Positions 44,114-53,222 of a stretch of 64,000 nucleotides of DNA are shown here, piece by piece. The first letter of the stretch is position 1. Each line of letters starts with the position of its first letter. The notes under the pieces are model-generated. The model saw nothing but the letters and a program-made list of their open reading frames with translations, was not told where the DNA came from and ran no database searches. Source of the DNA: Granulicella pectinivorans (GTDB taxonomy: Bacteria > Acidobacteriota > Terriglobia > Terriglobales > Acidobacteriaceae); NCBI RefSeq assembly GCF_900114625.1, contig NZ_FOZL01000001.1:2542001-2606000 (forward strand). The letters are read 5' to 3'. Both the position numbers and the translations under genes were made by a program.

Positions 44114-46697
44114 CGAATCCTTACTTGAGACGGCGATTCAATCCATTCACGCGGCTGAACCGGATGCCACACAGGTCTCTGCCTCCGCACAGCGAGTGGC
44201 GGATCGTCTCGGCATCGAATCGACGCGTAGCTTGGATTTCTCCGCCTCCTCCGCGATCGAGAGCTGTGCGGATGTGCAGGGTCTGCTTGGTTCGTATCGT
44301 GCCGGGACCCTGTCCGCAGCACGTACACTTCTGATTCAGGCCCACCTGCGCGAGTGTGGAGAGTGCCACCGCACCTATCACGGTGGGTTGGGATCGACTG
44401 GACTGGACTGGTCGGCACCCCATGCGTCGCGAGCTCTTACGTGGAGCTTCCGCCTGCCCCGCTGGGCCATCGCCCCTGCACTCGCCGTTCTGGCTCTGAC
44501 GTTTGTGTTGTATCGCGCGTTCTGGCAAGTTCCTCCCGGCGTTCGCGCGGAGGTGGTGTCGATCGACGGATCTGCTTCACGCATCTCAGATGCAGGGGAC
44601 GCCCCGATCGCGGCAGGCGACACGTTGCACGAGGGAGAGCATCTGCGAACGAGCGGCGGAGCCCACGCCGTGCTGCGTCTTTCGGACGGTTCCACGGTCG
44701 AGGTCAACGAACGAAGCGTTCTCTCCGTCGGGGCGAGAGGCCGCAACATGACGGTCGCGGTCGATAACGGAGCGGTGATCGTGCAGGCGGCCAAGCGGAC
44801 CGCGGGCCACCTGTACGTGAAGACTCCGGACTGCCGTGTTGCTGTCACCGGTACGGTCTTCTCGGTCAACGCCGGGATCAAGGGTTCACGGGTCGCGGTA
44901 TTGGAAGGAACCGTGCATGTGACGCACGGCGGTCTCGAGACGCTGATGCATGCGGGCGACCAGGTATCGACGAACGACAATTTGAGCTCGGAGCCCGTCG
45001 ACCGGCAGATTGCATGGAGCCGCAACCTCGACACGTATCTTCCTCTGCTTGCGCAGTTCGGCACGCTGCAACACAGGATCGATCAGATTCCAACGCCACC
45101 GCTCCGGTATACGAGTGATCTGCTTGGGCGTGTTCCTGCGAACACCTTGCTGTACGTGAGCATTCCCAATCTCGGCAATTTTCTGAGCGAAGCGAACAAC
45201 ATCTTTCACGACCAGTTGAAGCAGAGCCCGGCGCTCCAGCAGTGGTGGGAGAGTGGGGCGCATCACAATACCGCGCAGCTTGATGCTCTCGTCAATCAGC
45301 TTCACCAGGTGAGCGAGTATCTGGGCGATGAAGTTGTGGTCGCAGGGGTGCAACAGCCGGAGAGTCCCCGGCCAAACCCCGGGTTCGCGATCGTCGCCGA
45401 TCTTCAGAGGGGCGGACTGGGCGATGTGCTGAGGGTGACGGCTCCAGCGATTGTTGTGTTCGACGAAGCTTCCCTTGCGACTGCTCCAACGCAGGATCGG
45501 CCGGGTCTGTTCGCTCTTGTCCGGCAGCATGAAGCCGTCTTCTCCAGCAGCGTTACCGTCCTTAGACAGATGAACGCACAGTTGAACGGCAACGCAAGCA
45601 GCTTCGCAGCTGGCGATTTCGGGCAGCAGATTGCCGCGGCCTACAGTCGTGGAGCCGGCATCATTCTTGCAGCAGACCTTCATCAGATGCTGCACACTGT
45701 GTCCGAGAGAGGCCGCGACACGCCAAGCACGCAAAACGCCTTGCAGAGCAGCGGCATGGATAGTGTTCGGTATCTCATCGCGGAGCACCGCGAACGCAAT
45801 GGATTGCCTGATAACCATGTGAATCTGCAGTTCGCCGGGGCGAGGCAGGGTGCAGCTTCATGGCTTGCAGGTCCGGCTCCGATCGGGTCGCTTGAGTTCG
45901 TTACTCCAAACGCAGCCATCGCAGTCGCATTTCTCTCGAAGGACCCTGTAGCGATCGCCGACGACATGATGAAGATGGCGCGACCCTCCGGCGCATCGGC
46001 GAGCAGTGGCTGGAGCGAGGAAGAGGCGAAGTTGCAGATCAGTGTCCGCAACGATCTCGCCGCGAATCTTGGTGGAGACTTCCTGATGTCTCTCGATGGT
46101 GCGGTGCTGCCCAGCCCGGCCTGGAAGGCTGTCGTCGAAGTTCGTAACGCCGAGCAGCTTGAGAGAACCCTCGAACGACTTGCGGATGCGATGCGCAGCC
46201 AGCCCGGCGGCAATCATGCGCATGACATTGCGATCCACACAAGCCAGAGCAACGGCCAGACTTTTTACTCGATCGACGATGTCGCATCCGGCGCTGCCAT
46301 GGCGCACTATACATTTGCGGATGGTTATATGATCCTCGCTCCGCATCGCGCTCTTCTGCTGCAGGCGCTGCAGGCGCATGCGAGCGGCAACTCGCTGGCG
46401 CGTTCCGCGGCCTTCAAGGCGCTCCTGCCGAAAGACGAGAATGCAAACTACTCCGCTCTTGTGTACCAGAATATCGGCCCGGTGTTGACGCCTTTGCTCT
46501 CTCATGTGAGCGGCGAGTCGGCACAGGCTTTGACCCAACTCGCAGCGGATGGCCGGCCTACCGCGATCTGCGCATGGGGGAAGGAGAACAACATTGAAGC
46601 CGCCAGCAACAGTCATCTCTTCGGCTTCGACCTCCTGGCGCTCGAAGCTCTCGTTCATCCAGGGAACAAGCGTTCAGGGGTAAGCGTACGTGAATAG
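44100..46697 (+). CDS. Anti-sigma/FecR protein fused to a DUF3352-like domain
   Basis: An 865-aa membrane protein in the sigma operon. Residues about 45-100 include a zinc-finger-like anti-sigma segment (AHLRECGECHRTYHGG), followed by one membrane helix (about 125-145, APALAVLALTFVLYRAFW). A FecR domain follows (about 155-285: GDTLHEGEHLRTSGGAHAVL, STVEVNERS, GTVFSVNAG, LEGTVHV). The remaining 500 or so residues are periplasmic, with VPANTLLYVSIPNLGNFLSE and repeated alpha-beta units of the DUF3352 kind. FecR proteins sense cell-surface signals and control a sigma factor. The long C-terminal domain may sense the export process of the downstream ABC genes. The start overlaps the sigma gene. 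Confidence 0.8.
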   Translation: MRHDSESLLETAIQSIHAAEPDATQVSASAQRVADRLGIESTRSLDFSASSAIESCADVQGLLGSYRAGTLSAARTLLIQAHLRECGECHRTYHGGLGSTGLDWSAPHASRALTWSFRLPRWAIAPALAVLALTFVLYRAFWQVPPGVRAEVVSIDGSASRISDAGDAPIAAGDTLHEGEHLRTSGGAHAVLRLSDGSTVEVNERSVLSVGARGRNMTVAVDNGAVIVQAAKRTAGHLYVKTPDCRVAVTGTVFSVNAGIKGSRVAVLEGTVHVTHGGLETLMHAGDQVSTNDNLSSEPVDRQIAWSRNLDTYLPLLAQFGTLQHRIDQIPTPPLRYTSDLLGRVPANTLLYVSIPNLGNFLSEANNIFHDQLKQSPALQQWWESGAHHNTAQLDALVNQLHQVSEYLGDEVVVAGVQQPESPRPNPGFAIVADLQRGGLGDVLRVTAPAIVVFDEASLATAPTQDRPGLFALVRQHEAVFSSSVTVLRQMNAQLNGNASSFAAGDFGQQIAAAYSRGAGIILAADLHQMLHTVSERGRDTPSTQNALQSSGMDSVRYLIAEHRERNGLPDNHVNLQFAGARQGAASWLAGPAPIGSLEFVTPNAAIAVAFLSKDPVAIADDMMKMARPSGASASSGWSEEEAKLQISVRNDLAANLGGDFLMSLDGAVLPSPAWKAVVEVRNAEQLERTLERLADAMRSQPGGNHAHDIAIHTSQSNGQTFYSIDDVASGAAMAHYTFADGYMILAPHRALLLQALQAHASGNSLARSAAFKALLPKDENANYSALVYQNIGPVLTPLLSHVSGESAQALTQLAADGRPTAICAWGKENNIEAASNSHLFGFDLLALEALVHPGNKRSGVSVRE

Positions 46698-47640
46698 CAT
46701 GGGAACGATTGAACTCGATGCGCTCGAGGTCCGGCTTGGCGACCGCACCATTCTGAATGGGCTGAGCGGCGTGCTGCGCGGCCAGGCGATCGGCCTGCTT
46801 GGACCGAACGGAGCAGGCAAGTCTACGCTGATCAATACTCTGCTTGGCTTTCACCGCGCGTCGAGTGGAACGGCGCGCATCTTCGGGCTCGACACGTACC
46901 GGGACAGGGCGCAGATTCGCAGCGGCATTGGATATATGCCGGAGAACGATTCCTTCATCGGCAACATGAGCGGCGTTCACTTCGTCCGCTACATGGCGGA
47001 AATCTCCGGCCTGCCTTCGGCAGAGGCGCTGGAACGCGCCCATGAAGCGCTCTTCTACGTCGGACTGGGGGAGGTGCGGTATCGCAAGGTGAACAGCTAC
47101 TCCCTGGGGATGAAACAGCTCATCAAGTTGGCCCAGGCACTCGCGCATGGGCCGCGATTGCTGATTCTCGACGAACCCACGAACGGCCTCGACCCCATTG
47201 CGCGTCAGCGGATGATTCATCTGATCCAGGAGATTCGCAAGGAAGGCAGCGTGCGTCTGATCATCTCGTCGCATCTGCTGCGAGATATCGATGAGACATG
47301 CGATGAAGTTCTTATTCTGAAGGGCGGACGCATCGCGGCGCTGTGCAACATCGAAGAGGAACGCCGCACCAACCGCAGCTTCATGGAGCTCGAAACGGTA
47401 GGCGCGACGGAAAGATTTTCTGTCAGCATCCGCGGTCTGGGCTGCGAATGCGCATGCTTCCCGGGCGGCCGCATCAAGCTCGTGCTTCCCGAACATGTCG
47501 AAGCTCGCGACCTCTATCGGATTGCTTCGGAGCAGAAGGTACAGATCCGAAGGATGCACGTACGCCGCGACTCCCTTGAAGACATCTTTCTACGAGCGAT
47601 GGATCCGGAAGGAGAACGACCCGCCAATGTCCATCTATAA
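46690..47640 (+). CDS. ABC-2-type transporter ATP-binding protein (first)
   Basis: A 316-aa ATPase with Walker A (LLGPNGAGKSTLINTLLG), the signature YSLGMKQLIKLAQAL, Walker B with the LLILDEPTNGLDP form, and the switch His in ISSHLL. The C-terminal extension of about 90 residues (from IAALCNIEEERR) is typical of ABC-2-type exporters. The GTG start at 46690 overlaps the preceding gene by 8 bp; ATG 46699 is the alternative. It should work with the permease that overlaps its end. The substrate is unknown. Confidence 0.92.
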   Translation: MNSMGTIELDALEVRLGDRTILNGLSGVLRGQAIGLLGPNGAGKSTLINTLLGFHRASSGTARIFGLDTYRDRAQIRSGIGYMPENDSFIGNMSGVHFVRYMAEISGLPSAEALERAHEALFYVGLGEVRYRKVNSYSLGMKQLIKLAQALAHGPRLLILDEPTNGLDPIARQRMIHLIQEIRKEGSVRLIISSHLLRDIDETCDEVLILKGGRIAALCNIEEERRTNRSFMELETVGATERFSVSIRGLGCECACFPGGRIKLVLPEHVEARDLYRIASEQKVQIRRMHVRRDSLEDIFLRAMDPEGERPANVHL

Positions 47641-48502
47641 GCATCGCTATCGCGCTTACACCGGGAGGGTCACGCCGTATTGGGAGCGCATCCTGGTGCT
47701 TGCGCGGTATGGCCTGGCCGAAGCATGGAGCACGAAGATCACCACCGTGCTCTTCGTGATCTGCCTGCTGCCTCCGGCCGGCTCTCTCTTTACCATCTAT
47801 CTCGCGAACAATCCTGCCGCGCGGCTGCTGATGGGCAACGCGGGTTCGCGGCTGCTGACGATCGATGGAAGTTTCTTTCGCAACGTCCTGACCGTTCAGT
47901 CATGGCTGGCGGTGGCGCTTGCTTCGTGGATTGCGCCGCGTCTGATCACGCTGGATCTTGTCGACAATGCGCTGCCGATTCTGCTGAGCCATCCCATCTC
48001 GCGCTTTGGCTATGTGATGGGCAAATATGTCGCACTTTTTGCCACACTCTCGGCGGTGACGTGGGTTCCGTGCCTGCTGCTCTTTGCCTACCATGGGTAC
48101 GCTTCGCCGGTGCCATGGGCTGCGGGCAATCTTCGCATCGGCGCTGGGCTGCTGGCTGGAGGGTTGATCTGGATTGCTTTCCTGTCGCTGCTTGGCCTCG
48201 CTCTTTCTTCGTGGGTGAAGTGGAGGGTGATCGCCACCGGCATTCTCTTTGCGGCGATTCTTGTCCCGGCGGGCGTTGGAGCGATTGTGACCAAGGTGCT
48301 GCATACCAAGTGGGGGCTTCTGCTCAATGTTCCCATCATGATGTCCTTTCTTTGGGATAGCCTGCTTGGCATCCAGAGCCACCTGAACGAGGAGATGCAT
48401 CTGCCGACGGGGGCGATCGTGGCGATGCTTGCGCTCGGGTGCGGTCTCTCGATCGTCATGCTGCATCGCCGCATCCGGGCGCGCGAGGTGGTCCGCGGAT
48501 GA
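47627..48502 (+). CDS. ABC-2-type transporter permease (first)
   Basis: A 291-aa inner-membrane protein with about six hydrophobic helices (for example ITTVLFVICLLPPAGSLFTI, AVTWVPCLLLFAYH, IGAGLLAGGLIWIAFLSLLG and IVAMLALGCGLSIVML). The organisation is that of ABC-2-type permeases. ATG 47627 overlaps the end of the first ATPase gene by 14 bp and its own end overlaps the second ATPase by 4 bp, so the genes are translationally coupled. Specific family motifs are few, as usual for these permeases. Confidence 0.85.
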   Translation: MSIYKHRYRAYTGRVTPYWERILVLARYGLAEAWSTKITTVLFVICLLPPAGSLFTIYLANNPAARLLMGNAGSRLLTIDGSFFRNVLTVQSWLAVALASWIAPRLITLDLVDNALPILLSHPISRFGYVMGKYVALFATLSAVTWVPCLLLFAYHGYASPVPWAAGNLRIGAGLLAGGLIWIAFLSLLGLALSSWVKWRVIATGILFAAILVPAGVGAIVTKVLHTKWGLLLNVPIMMSFLWDSLLGIQSHLNEEMHLPTGAIVAMLALGCGLSIVMLHRRIRAREVVRG

Positions 48503-49443
48503 ACAACCTGATCGTCTTCGAGAACGTCTCCAAGTTTTACGGCGAAGTCCTTGGCGTGAATCGTGTGTCGCTGACCATTCCGCCCGGTATCACAACCCTC
48601 GTGGGTCCCAACGGCTCGGGCAAGACGACGCTCATGAACCTGTTGACGGGACTCGTTCAACCATCGAGTGGACGTATCTCGGTGATGGGCTTGTCTTCTC
48701 GCGATGCCAACCGGTTCTTCGCGACGGTTGGGTATTGCACGCAGTTCGACTTCTTTCCGCGCGGCATGACCGGGTGGCAGTTTCTTGTGGACAGTCTGAT
48801 GCTGTACGGGATGAGCAAGCTTGCCGCTCTTCAGTTAGCCGAGGAGTCTCTGCAGCGTGTGCAACTCGATAAGGTGGCGGCCCTGCGGAAGATGGATGGA
48901 TATAGCAAGGGAATGCGCCAGAAGATAAGGCTGGCGCAGGCTCTTGCGCATCGTCCCAGGGTGCTTGTTCTCGATGAGCCGTTGAATGGGTTGGACCCGA
49001 TGGCGCGCGCCGAGTCGATGGCGCTGTTCGAAGAACTCGGACGGCAGGGGATTCACCTCATCATCTCCAGCCACATCCTCGACGAAGTAGACCGCATCGC
49101 CGATCGTGTTGTGCTGATCACCGGCGGATATCTGATCGCGGAAGGCAATATTCACCAGGTGCGGCAGGAGGTGCGTGAGAAGCCCATGCAGGTGCTGGTG
49201 CGCTGCGATCGTCCGGAGGCGCTGGCGGCGAAGATGTTTGCCATGAACCACTGCGTGGAAGCCAAGCTGCATCCGGATCGCAAGGGCATCTTTCTGCGCA
49301 CAGGCGACGTCGACCAGTTCTATTCCATTCTGAATGAGATCGCTACGGAGGGGATTGTGAAGATCGAAGCCGTGGCGCCCGCGGATGACGATGCCAATGC
49401 CATCTACCAGTACCTCATCGGCTCCGAAGGAGGCAGACTATGA
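48499..49443 (+). CDS. ABC-2-type transporter ATP-binding protein (second)
   Basis: A 314-aa ATPase: Walker A VGPNGSGKTTLMNLLTG, signature GYSKGMRQKIRLAQALAH, Walker B LVLDEPLNGLDPMA and switch His in IISSHILDE. It has the same C-terminal extension as its neighbour. ATG 48499 overlaps the previous permease stop by 4 bp. Its likely partner is the permease at 49440-50303, giving two transporters (or one heteromeric unit of two ATPases and two permeases). Confidence 0.92.
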   Translation: MNNLIVFENVSKFYGEVLGVNRVSLTIPPGITTLVGPNGSGKTTLMNLLTGLVQPSSGRISVMGLSSRDANRFFATVGYCTQFDFFPRGMTGWQFLVDSLMLYGMSKLAALQLAEESLQRVQLDKVAALRKMDGYSKGMRQKIRLAQALAHRPRVLVLDEPLNGLDPMARAESMALFEELGRQGIHLIISSHILDEVDRIADRVVLITGGYLIAEGNIHQVRQEVREKPMQVLVRCDRPEALAAKMFAMNHCVEAKLHPDRKGIFLRTGDVDQFYSILNEIATEGIVKIEAVAPADDDANAIYQYLIGSEGGRL

Positions 49444-50303
49444 TGCGACACGCTGCCGTGCTGCGGAAGGACCTGATGCAACAGCCGTGGGCGCTCTGGT
49501 GGGTGCAGGCGAAACGTCTCACCCAGATCGAACTAAGGCGGAATCTATTTTCTTGGAGAGCGAGCTGGATCTATTTCCTGGCGTTCATTCCGACGTTGAT
49601 CATTCTTGTCCACGGCCTCGTCGATCCCCACGATGCCCCATCGATCGTCGAGGATACGCAGGTGCTTGCGGGCATCGTCCAGCTTTACTATATTCGGCTG
49701 GGAGTTTTCTTTGGCTGCCTGGGGATCTTCTCGCGGCTTATCCGTGGCGAGATGATCGAGCGGAGCCTGCATTTTTATCTCCTGTCACCAGTCAGGCGCG
49801 AAGTGCTTCTGCTGTCCAAATTCGCGGCGGGATCGGCCACCGCGCTGCTTCTCTTTGTGACGGCTACGCTGACTGATTTCGCACTGATGTATCTGCCCTA
49901 CGGTGCAGCGGGGAGAGACTATATCGTCAATGGACCGGGGCTGGAACAGCTTGAGGCGTACGTTCTGATTCTTGTACTTGCCTGCCTTGGCTATGGAGCG
50001 GTCTTTCTTTTGTTGAGCATGATGTTCAAGAACCCGACTCCGGGAGCACTGCTCTTCCTCGGCTGGGAGGCAATCAACCCGGTTATGCCTTCGTTGCTGC
50101 AGAAGTTGAGTGTCGCCTCGTATCTCCGTCATCTGATGCCGGTGAACGTTGGGGCGAAGGGGCTTCTTGCACTGCTGACCATCGAGACGGAACCGGTGGC
50201 TGGCTGGGTTGCCACGCTTGGCTTGCTTTTCTTGATCGCAGCGGTGCTGCTCTATTCGTGCTATCGCATGCGAACACTCGAGATTCGCTACACGACGGAA
50301 TAG
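49440..50303 (+). CDS. ABC-2-type transporter permease (second)
   Basis: A 287-aa membrane protein with about six helices (WIYFLAFIPTLIILVHGLV, LYYIRLGVFFGCLGIFSRL, LLLFVTATLTDFALMYLP, LEAYVLILVLACLGYGAVFL, and a final LLFLIAAVLLYSCY). ATG 49440 overlaps the ATPase stop by 4 bp. Its end overlaps the convergent glycosyltransferase gene by 16 bp. It closes the sigma/FecR/ABC operon. The substrate is unknown; nearby glycan genes suggest a surface polymer or lipid, which is inference. Confidence 0.85.
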   Translation: MMRHAAVLRKDLMQQPWALWWVQAKRLTQIELRRNLFSWRASWIYFLAFIPTLIILVHGLVDPHDAPSIVEDTQVLAGIVQLYYIRLGVFFGCLGIFSRLIRGEMIERSLHFYLLSPVRREVLLLSKFAAGSATALLLFVTATLTDFALMYLPYGAAGRDYIVNGPGLEQLEAYVLILVLACLGYGAVFLLLSMMFKNPTPGALLFLGWEAINPVMPSLLQKLSVASYLRHLMPVNVGAKGLLALLTIETEPVAGWVATLGLLFLIAAVLLYSCYRMRTLEIRYTTE

Positions 50304-51421
50304 TCGAGGGTGGTTTCATGGTGCGGTGGCTCCGTTGCTCGTTCCAGTTCTGCGCGCAGGCTTTGCATCATGCGATCGACGGCGAAGCCTGACGCGTGCG
50401 TCTGGCCGGCCTTGCTGCAACGCTCCGTCCACGCGGGGTCGGATGCGAGGCGAAGGATGGCGTCGCGCATCTGCTCGGGCTGGTTGGGATCGATGAGGAT
50501 GGCGGCGTCCCCCGCTACCTCCGCGAGGGCGCCACAGCGGGATGTGATGACGGGGCAGCCGTAGTGCATGGCCTCGATGACGGGCAGACCGAAGCCTTCG
50601 TAGAGGGATGGATAGACGAGGCAGAGTGCACGGCGGTAGAGGGTGACCAGCACGCCGTCGTTGGCGGGGATGGCATGGACGCGGTCAAGAGGGATGTGGC
50701 GCGCGATGTAGTCGGTTTCCGCCTCGCGGAGTGTTCCGGTGCAGACGAGATGAAGATCGGGCGCAGCGCGAAGGATCTCCGGGAGAATGCGGATGAGGGA
50801 GTAGAATCCTTTGCGCCCGGAGCGCTCGCCGACGAAGAGGAGGAAGCGCCGGGGCAGAGGCACGGTCTGCTCTTGGGGCTGGCTGGCGGCGAGGAGATTG
50901 CCGGTGAGTACGACGGCTGTGCGGTCCGCTTGGACAAGGCCATGGCTGAGCAGAGCGCGGCGGGTGTCATGGGAGATGCAGACGACGCGGGATGCGCGGT
51001 TGGCGAGGTACATGAGCGCGACCATGCCGGGGCCGGCTGCATCGTAGAGTCCATCGGGCGCCGTCACGCAGCTCATGAGGTCGTGAACGATCATGAGGAA
51101 GCGGGCGCTTGGGTTGTGGCGGAGGAAGCCGGCGTCGAAGCTGGGCGAGGTGAAGAGGATGCAGTCGTAGTCGCCCCGGCGGACGAGGTGATGGAACCAG
51201 CGTTCGGAGAGCGTGTCCAGGAGACCGCCGAGTTTGGGGATGCGGCGGAGCGGATCGGTCCAGCGGGCGATGCCGGGTTTGAAGTCGCTGTTGCTGGAGA
51301 GCAGGGGGATGGAGAGATGGACCTGCTGGCGTGCGAGTCCTTCGCAGACGGCGGCATAGTAGCGCGTGAGACCGCAGCGCCCGTAGCGAAAGACGGTCGG
51401 ATCGACGAGGATATGCAACAT
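50288..51421 (-). CDS. Glycosyltransferase family 4-like (group 1)
   Basis: A 377-aa GT-B glycosyltransferase. The N-terminal acceptor domain reads MLHILVDPTVFRYGRCGLTR. The C-terminal donor domain shows RFLLFVGERSGRKGFYSLIR and the strong nucleotide-sugar motif LVYPSLYEGFGLPVIEAMHYG. The ATG at 51421 has AGGAG 8 bases upstream; a longer open frame to 51826 is unsupported. It is divergent from the ABC exporter gene (82 bp) and overlaps the ABC permease end by 16 bp on the other side. It probably builds a surface glycan. Confidence 0.92.
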   Translation of the reverse strand: MLHILVDPTVFRYGRCGLTRYYAAVCEGLARQQVHLSIPLLSSNSDFKPGIARWTDPLRRIPKLGGLLDTLSERWFHHLVRRGDYDCILFTSPSFDAGFLRHNPSARFLMIVHDLMSCVTAPDGLYDAAGPGMVALMYLANRASRVVCISHDTRRALLSHGLVQADRTAVVLTGNLLAASQPQEQTVPLPRRFLLFVGERSGRKGFYSLIRILPEILRAAPDLHLVCTGTLREAETDYIARHIPLDRVHAIPANDGVLVTLYRRALCLVYPSLYEGFGLPVIEAMHYGCPVITSRCGALAEVAGDAAILIDPNQPEQMRDAILRLASDPAWTERCSKAGQTHASGFAVDRMMQSLRAELERATEPPHHETTLDYSVV

Positions 51422-51503
51422 ACTCCAAACTCCTGGGGCGACCGGAGATGGTGAGACGCGCTCCGGGAAGTTAGAATCGTAGCACGACAGGACAGAGGTC
51501 ACG

Positions 51504-53222
51504 ATGACGAGGTATAGGCCGGACGCGAAGGATGCCCGGAGCGCGGCGGACGTGAGCCGATGGCGCATGGCGCTCGGTCTTTTGCCTGCACGGCAGCGTG
51601 TGGCGCTGGCGCTGCTGGTGGCGACGCGGATTGGAATGGGCTTTTGCGACCTGCTGCTGGCGGGGGCGATGTACGTCGTCTTCCTGCTATTGCAGGGAGG
51701 TACGCTCGCGGCGCATCGCTGGTGGACGCCGAAGACGGTGCTTTCGGCGTCGTGCCTGACCATGGTGCTGGTGCTGGCGCGGATCGTCATCGATATCGGG
51801 TCCACAGCCTGGATGGTTCGGTTCACGCAGAACCTGTATGGCGGCTTTCTGCTGCGGCTGACGGAGGGCTATGGGCAGATGCGCTGGAGTCAGTTCGTGC
51901 AGCGCAACCGGAGCGAGATGCTGAAGCACTCGACGAGCACGGCGCTCGATGCGGCGTTCTCGTACCAGATGTTCATCGAGAGTATCGCTGGCAGCACGGT
52001 GGTGTGTCTATTTGCGTTTGCGCTGGTGTATCAGAGCCCGAAGCTGGCGATCAGCCTGGGTCTGATTACGCTTCTGTTGTATGCACTGCATCGTTTTGCG
52101 ATGCGCGACCGGCTGGCTGCTGCCGCGGCGCAACGGGAGAGCTCGCTGCGGGTGCTGCAGCGAGCGGTGACGGAGACGCTGGCCGCGAACAAGGAGGTGC
52201 GGACGTATCGCAACCAGACCTTCTTCCATGGGCGCATTCACGATGAGGCCGCGCGGGTGGCGTCGAGCAACGTGCGGCTGGCCGCTCTGCCGCAGGTGGC
52301 GCGGGTGCTGGCGGAGCAGGGCGTGGTGATGCTGTTCCTGGGCATCGTGATCGCGGTTGAACTGCAGCATGGCCCGATGCGGCAACTGCTTTCACTGCTG
52401 GTGTTTTACTTTGTGCTCTCGCGGCGCATTCTGCCTATGATCAGCACGCTGGCGCTGACCTTCGGACAACTGGAGGGGGCCTATGAGAACCTGCAGATCA
52501 TCCATCAGGAGCTGCACGATTGCATGGTCTATCGCTCGGTGCCGGCGGTGCTCGAAACTCCTGCGCCTGGGTTCGTGTTGGAGATCGAGGATCTGTCGTT
52601 CTCGTATGAAGACGGGACGCGCATTCTTCGGGGGCTGAGCCTGCGCGTGCGGGCTGGCGAGATCGTGATTCTGCGCGGAGTATCGGGCAGCGGGAAGAGC
52701 TCCCTGCTGAACCTGGTGGCGGGTGTCTCGCATCCGGACGCGGGCGTGATGCGGCTCGATCGCGGCAGTGTAGCGTATGTGCCGCAGGAGATTACGCTGC
52801 TGGACGATTCGATCCGTAACAACCTGCTATTCGGGATGGCGGCGGCGAGCGATGCGGAGCTGTTCGACTGCCTGGCGGCGGTGAACCTGGGTGAGTTCGT
52901 GGCGTCGCTCCCGGGCGGGCTGGAGACGCGCGTAGGCGACAATGGCGTCCTGTTCTCTGGCGGACAGAGGCAAAGGCTGGGGCTGGCGCGCGCGATGGTT
53001 CGGCGGGTGTCGCTCCTTCTGCTGGATGAGGCGACCTCCGCGCTGGACGACGAGAACGAGCGGCATGTGCTGCGAAATCTGGCGTCCATGCAGGTGGCGA
53101 TCCTGATGGTGACGCATCGGACCGACGGCCACCAGTTCGCGGACCGGACTCAGCGGCTGGAAGACGGCGTGCTGCTGGAGCCGGTGGCGGCGTTCGAGGA
53201 GGATGCGCTCAGCCGGAGGTAA
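51504..53222 (+). CDS. ABC exporter, fused permease and ATPase (glycolipid or oligosaccharide flippase type)
   Basis: A 572-aa half-transporter. The membrane domain (about 20-335) has about six helices, and an ATPase domain follows: ISVSG-type Walker A in VSGSGKSSLLNLVAG, the signature LFSGGQRQRLGLARAM, Walker B LLLLDEATSALDDEN and the switch MVTHRTDG. No peptidase domain precedes the membrane part. The family includes lipid-linked oligosaccharide flippases and peptide exporters. Its setting among glycosyltransferases makes a flippase more likely. AGAGG lies 6 bases before the ATG. Its last 73 bp overlap the convergent glycosyltransferase. Confidence 0.9.
   Translation: MTRYRPDAKDARSAADVSRWRMALGLLPARQRVALALLVATRIGMGFCDLLLAGAMYVVFLLLQGGTLAAHRWWTPKTVLSASCLTMVLVLARIVIDIGSTAWMVRFTQNLYGGFLLRLTEGYGQMRWSQFVQRNRSEMLKHSTSTALDAAFSYQMFIESIAGSTVVCLFAFALVYQSPKLAISLGLITLLLYALHRFAMRDRLAAAAAQRESSLRVLQRAVTETLAANKEVRTYRNQTFFHGRIHDEAARVASSNVRLAALPQVARVLAEQGVVMLFLGIVIAVELQHGPMRQLLSLLVFYFVLSRRILPMISTLALTFGQLEGAYENLQIIHQELHDCMVYRSVPAVLETPAPGFVLEIEDLSFSYEDGTRILRGLSLRVRAGEIVILRGVSGSGKSSLLNLVAGVSHPDAGVMRLDRGSVAYVPQEITLLDDSIRNNLLFGMAAASDAELFDCLAAVNLGEFVASLPGGLETRVGDNGVLFSGGQRQRLGLARAMVRRVSLLLLDEATSALDDENERHVLRNLASMQVAILMVTHRTDGHQFADRTQRLEDGVLLEPVAAFEEDALSRR

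Noticed and set aside
50396..51454. 352-aa plus-strand frame across a glycosyltransferase gene
   Set aside because: Antisense of a GT4 enzyme with clear donor motif; Asp/Glu/Gly-rich mirror composition.
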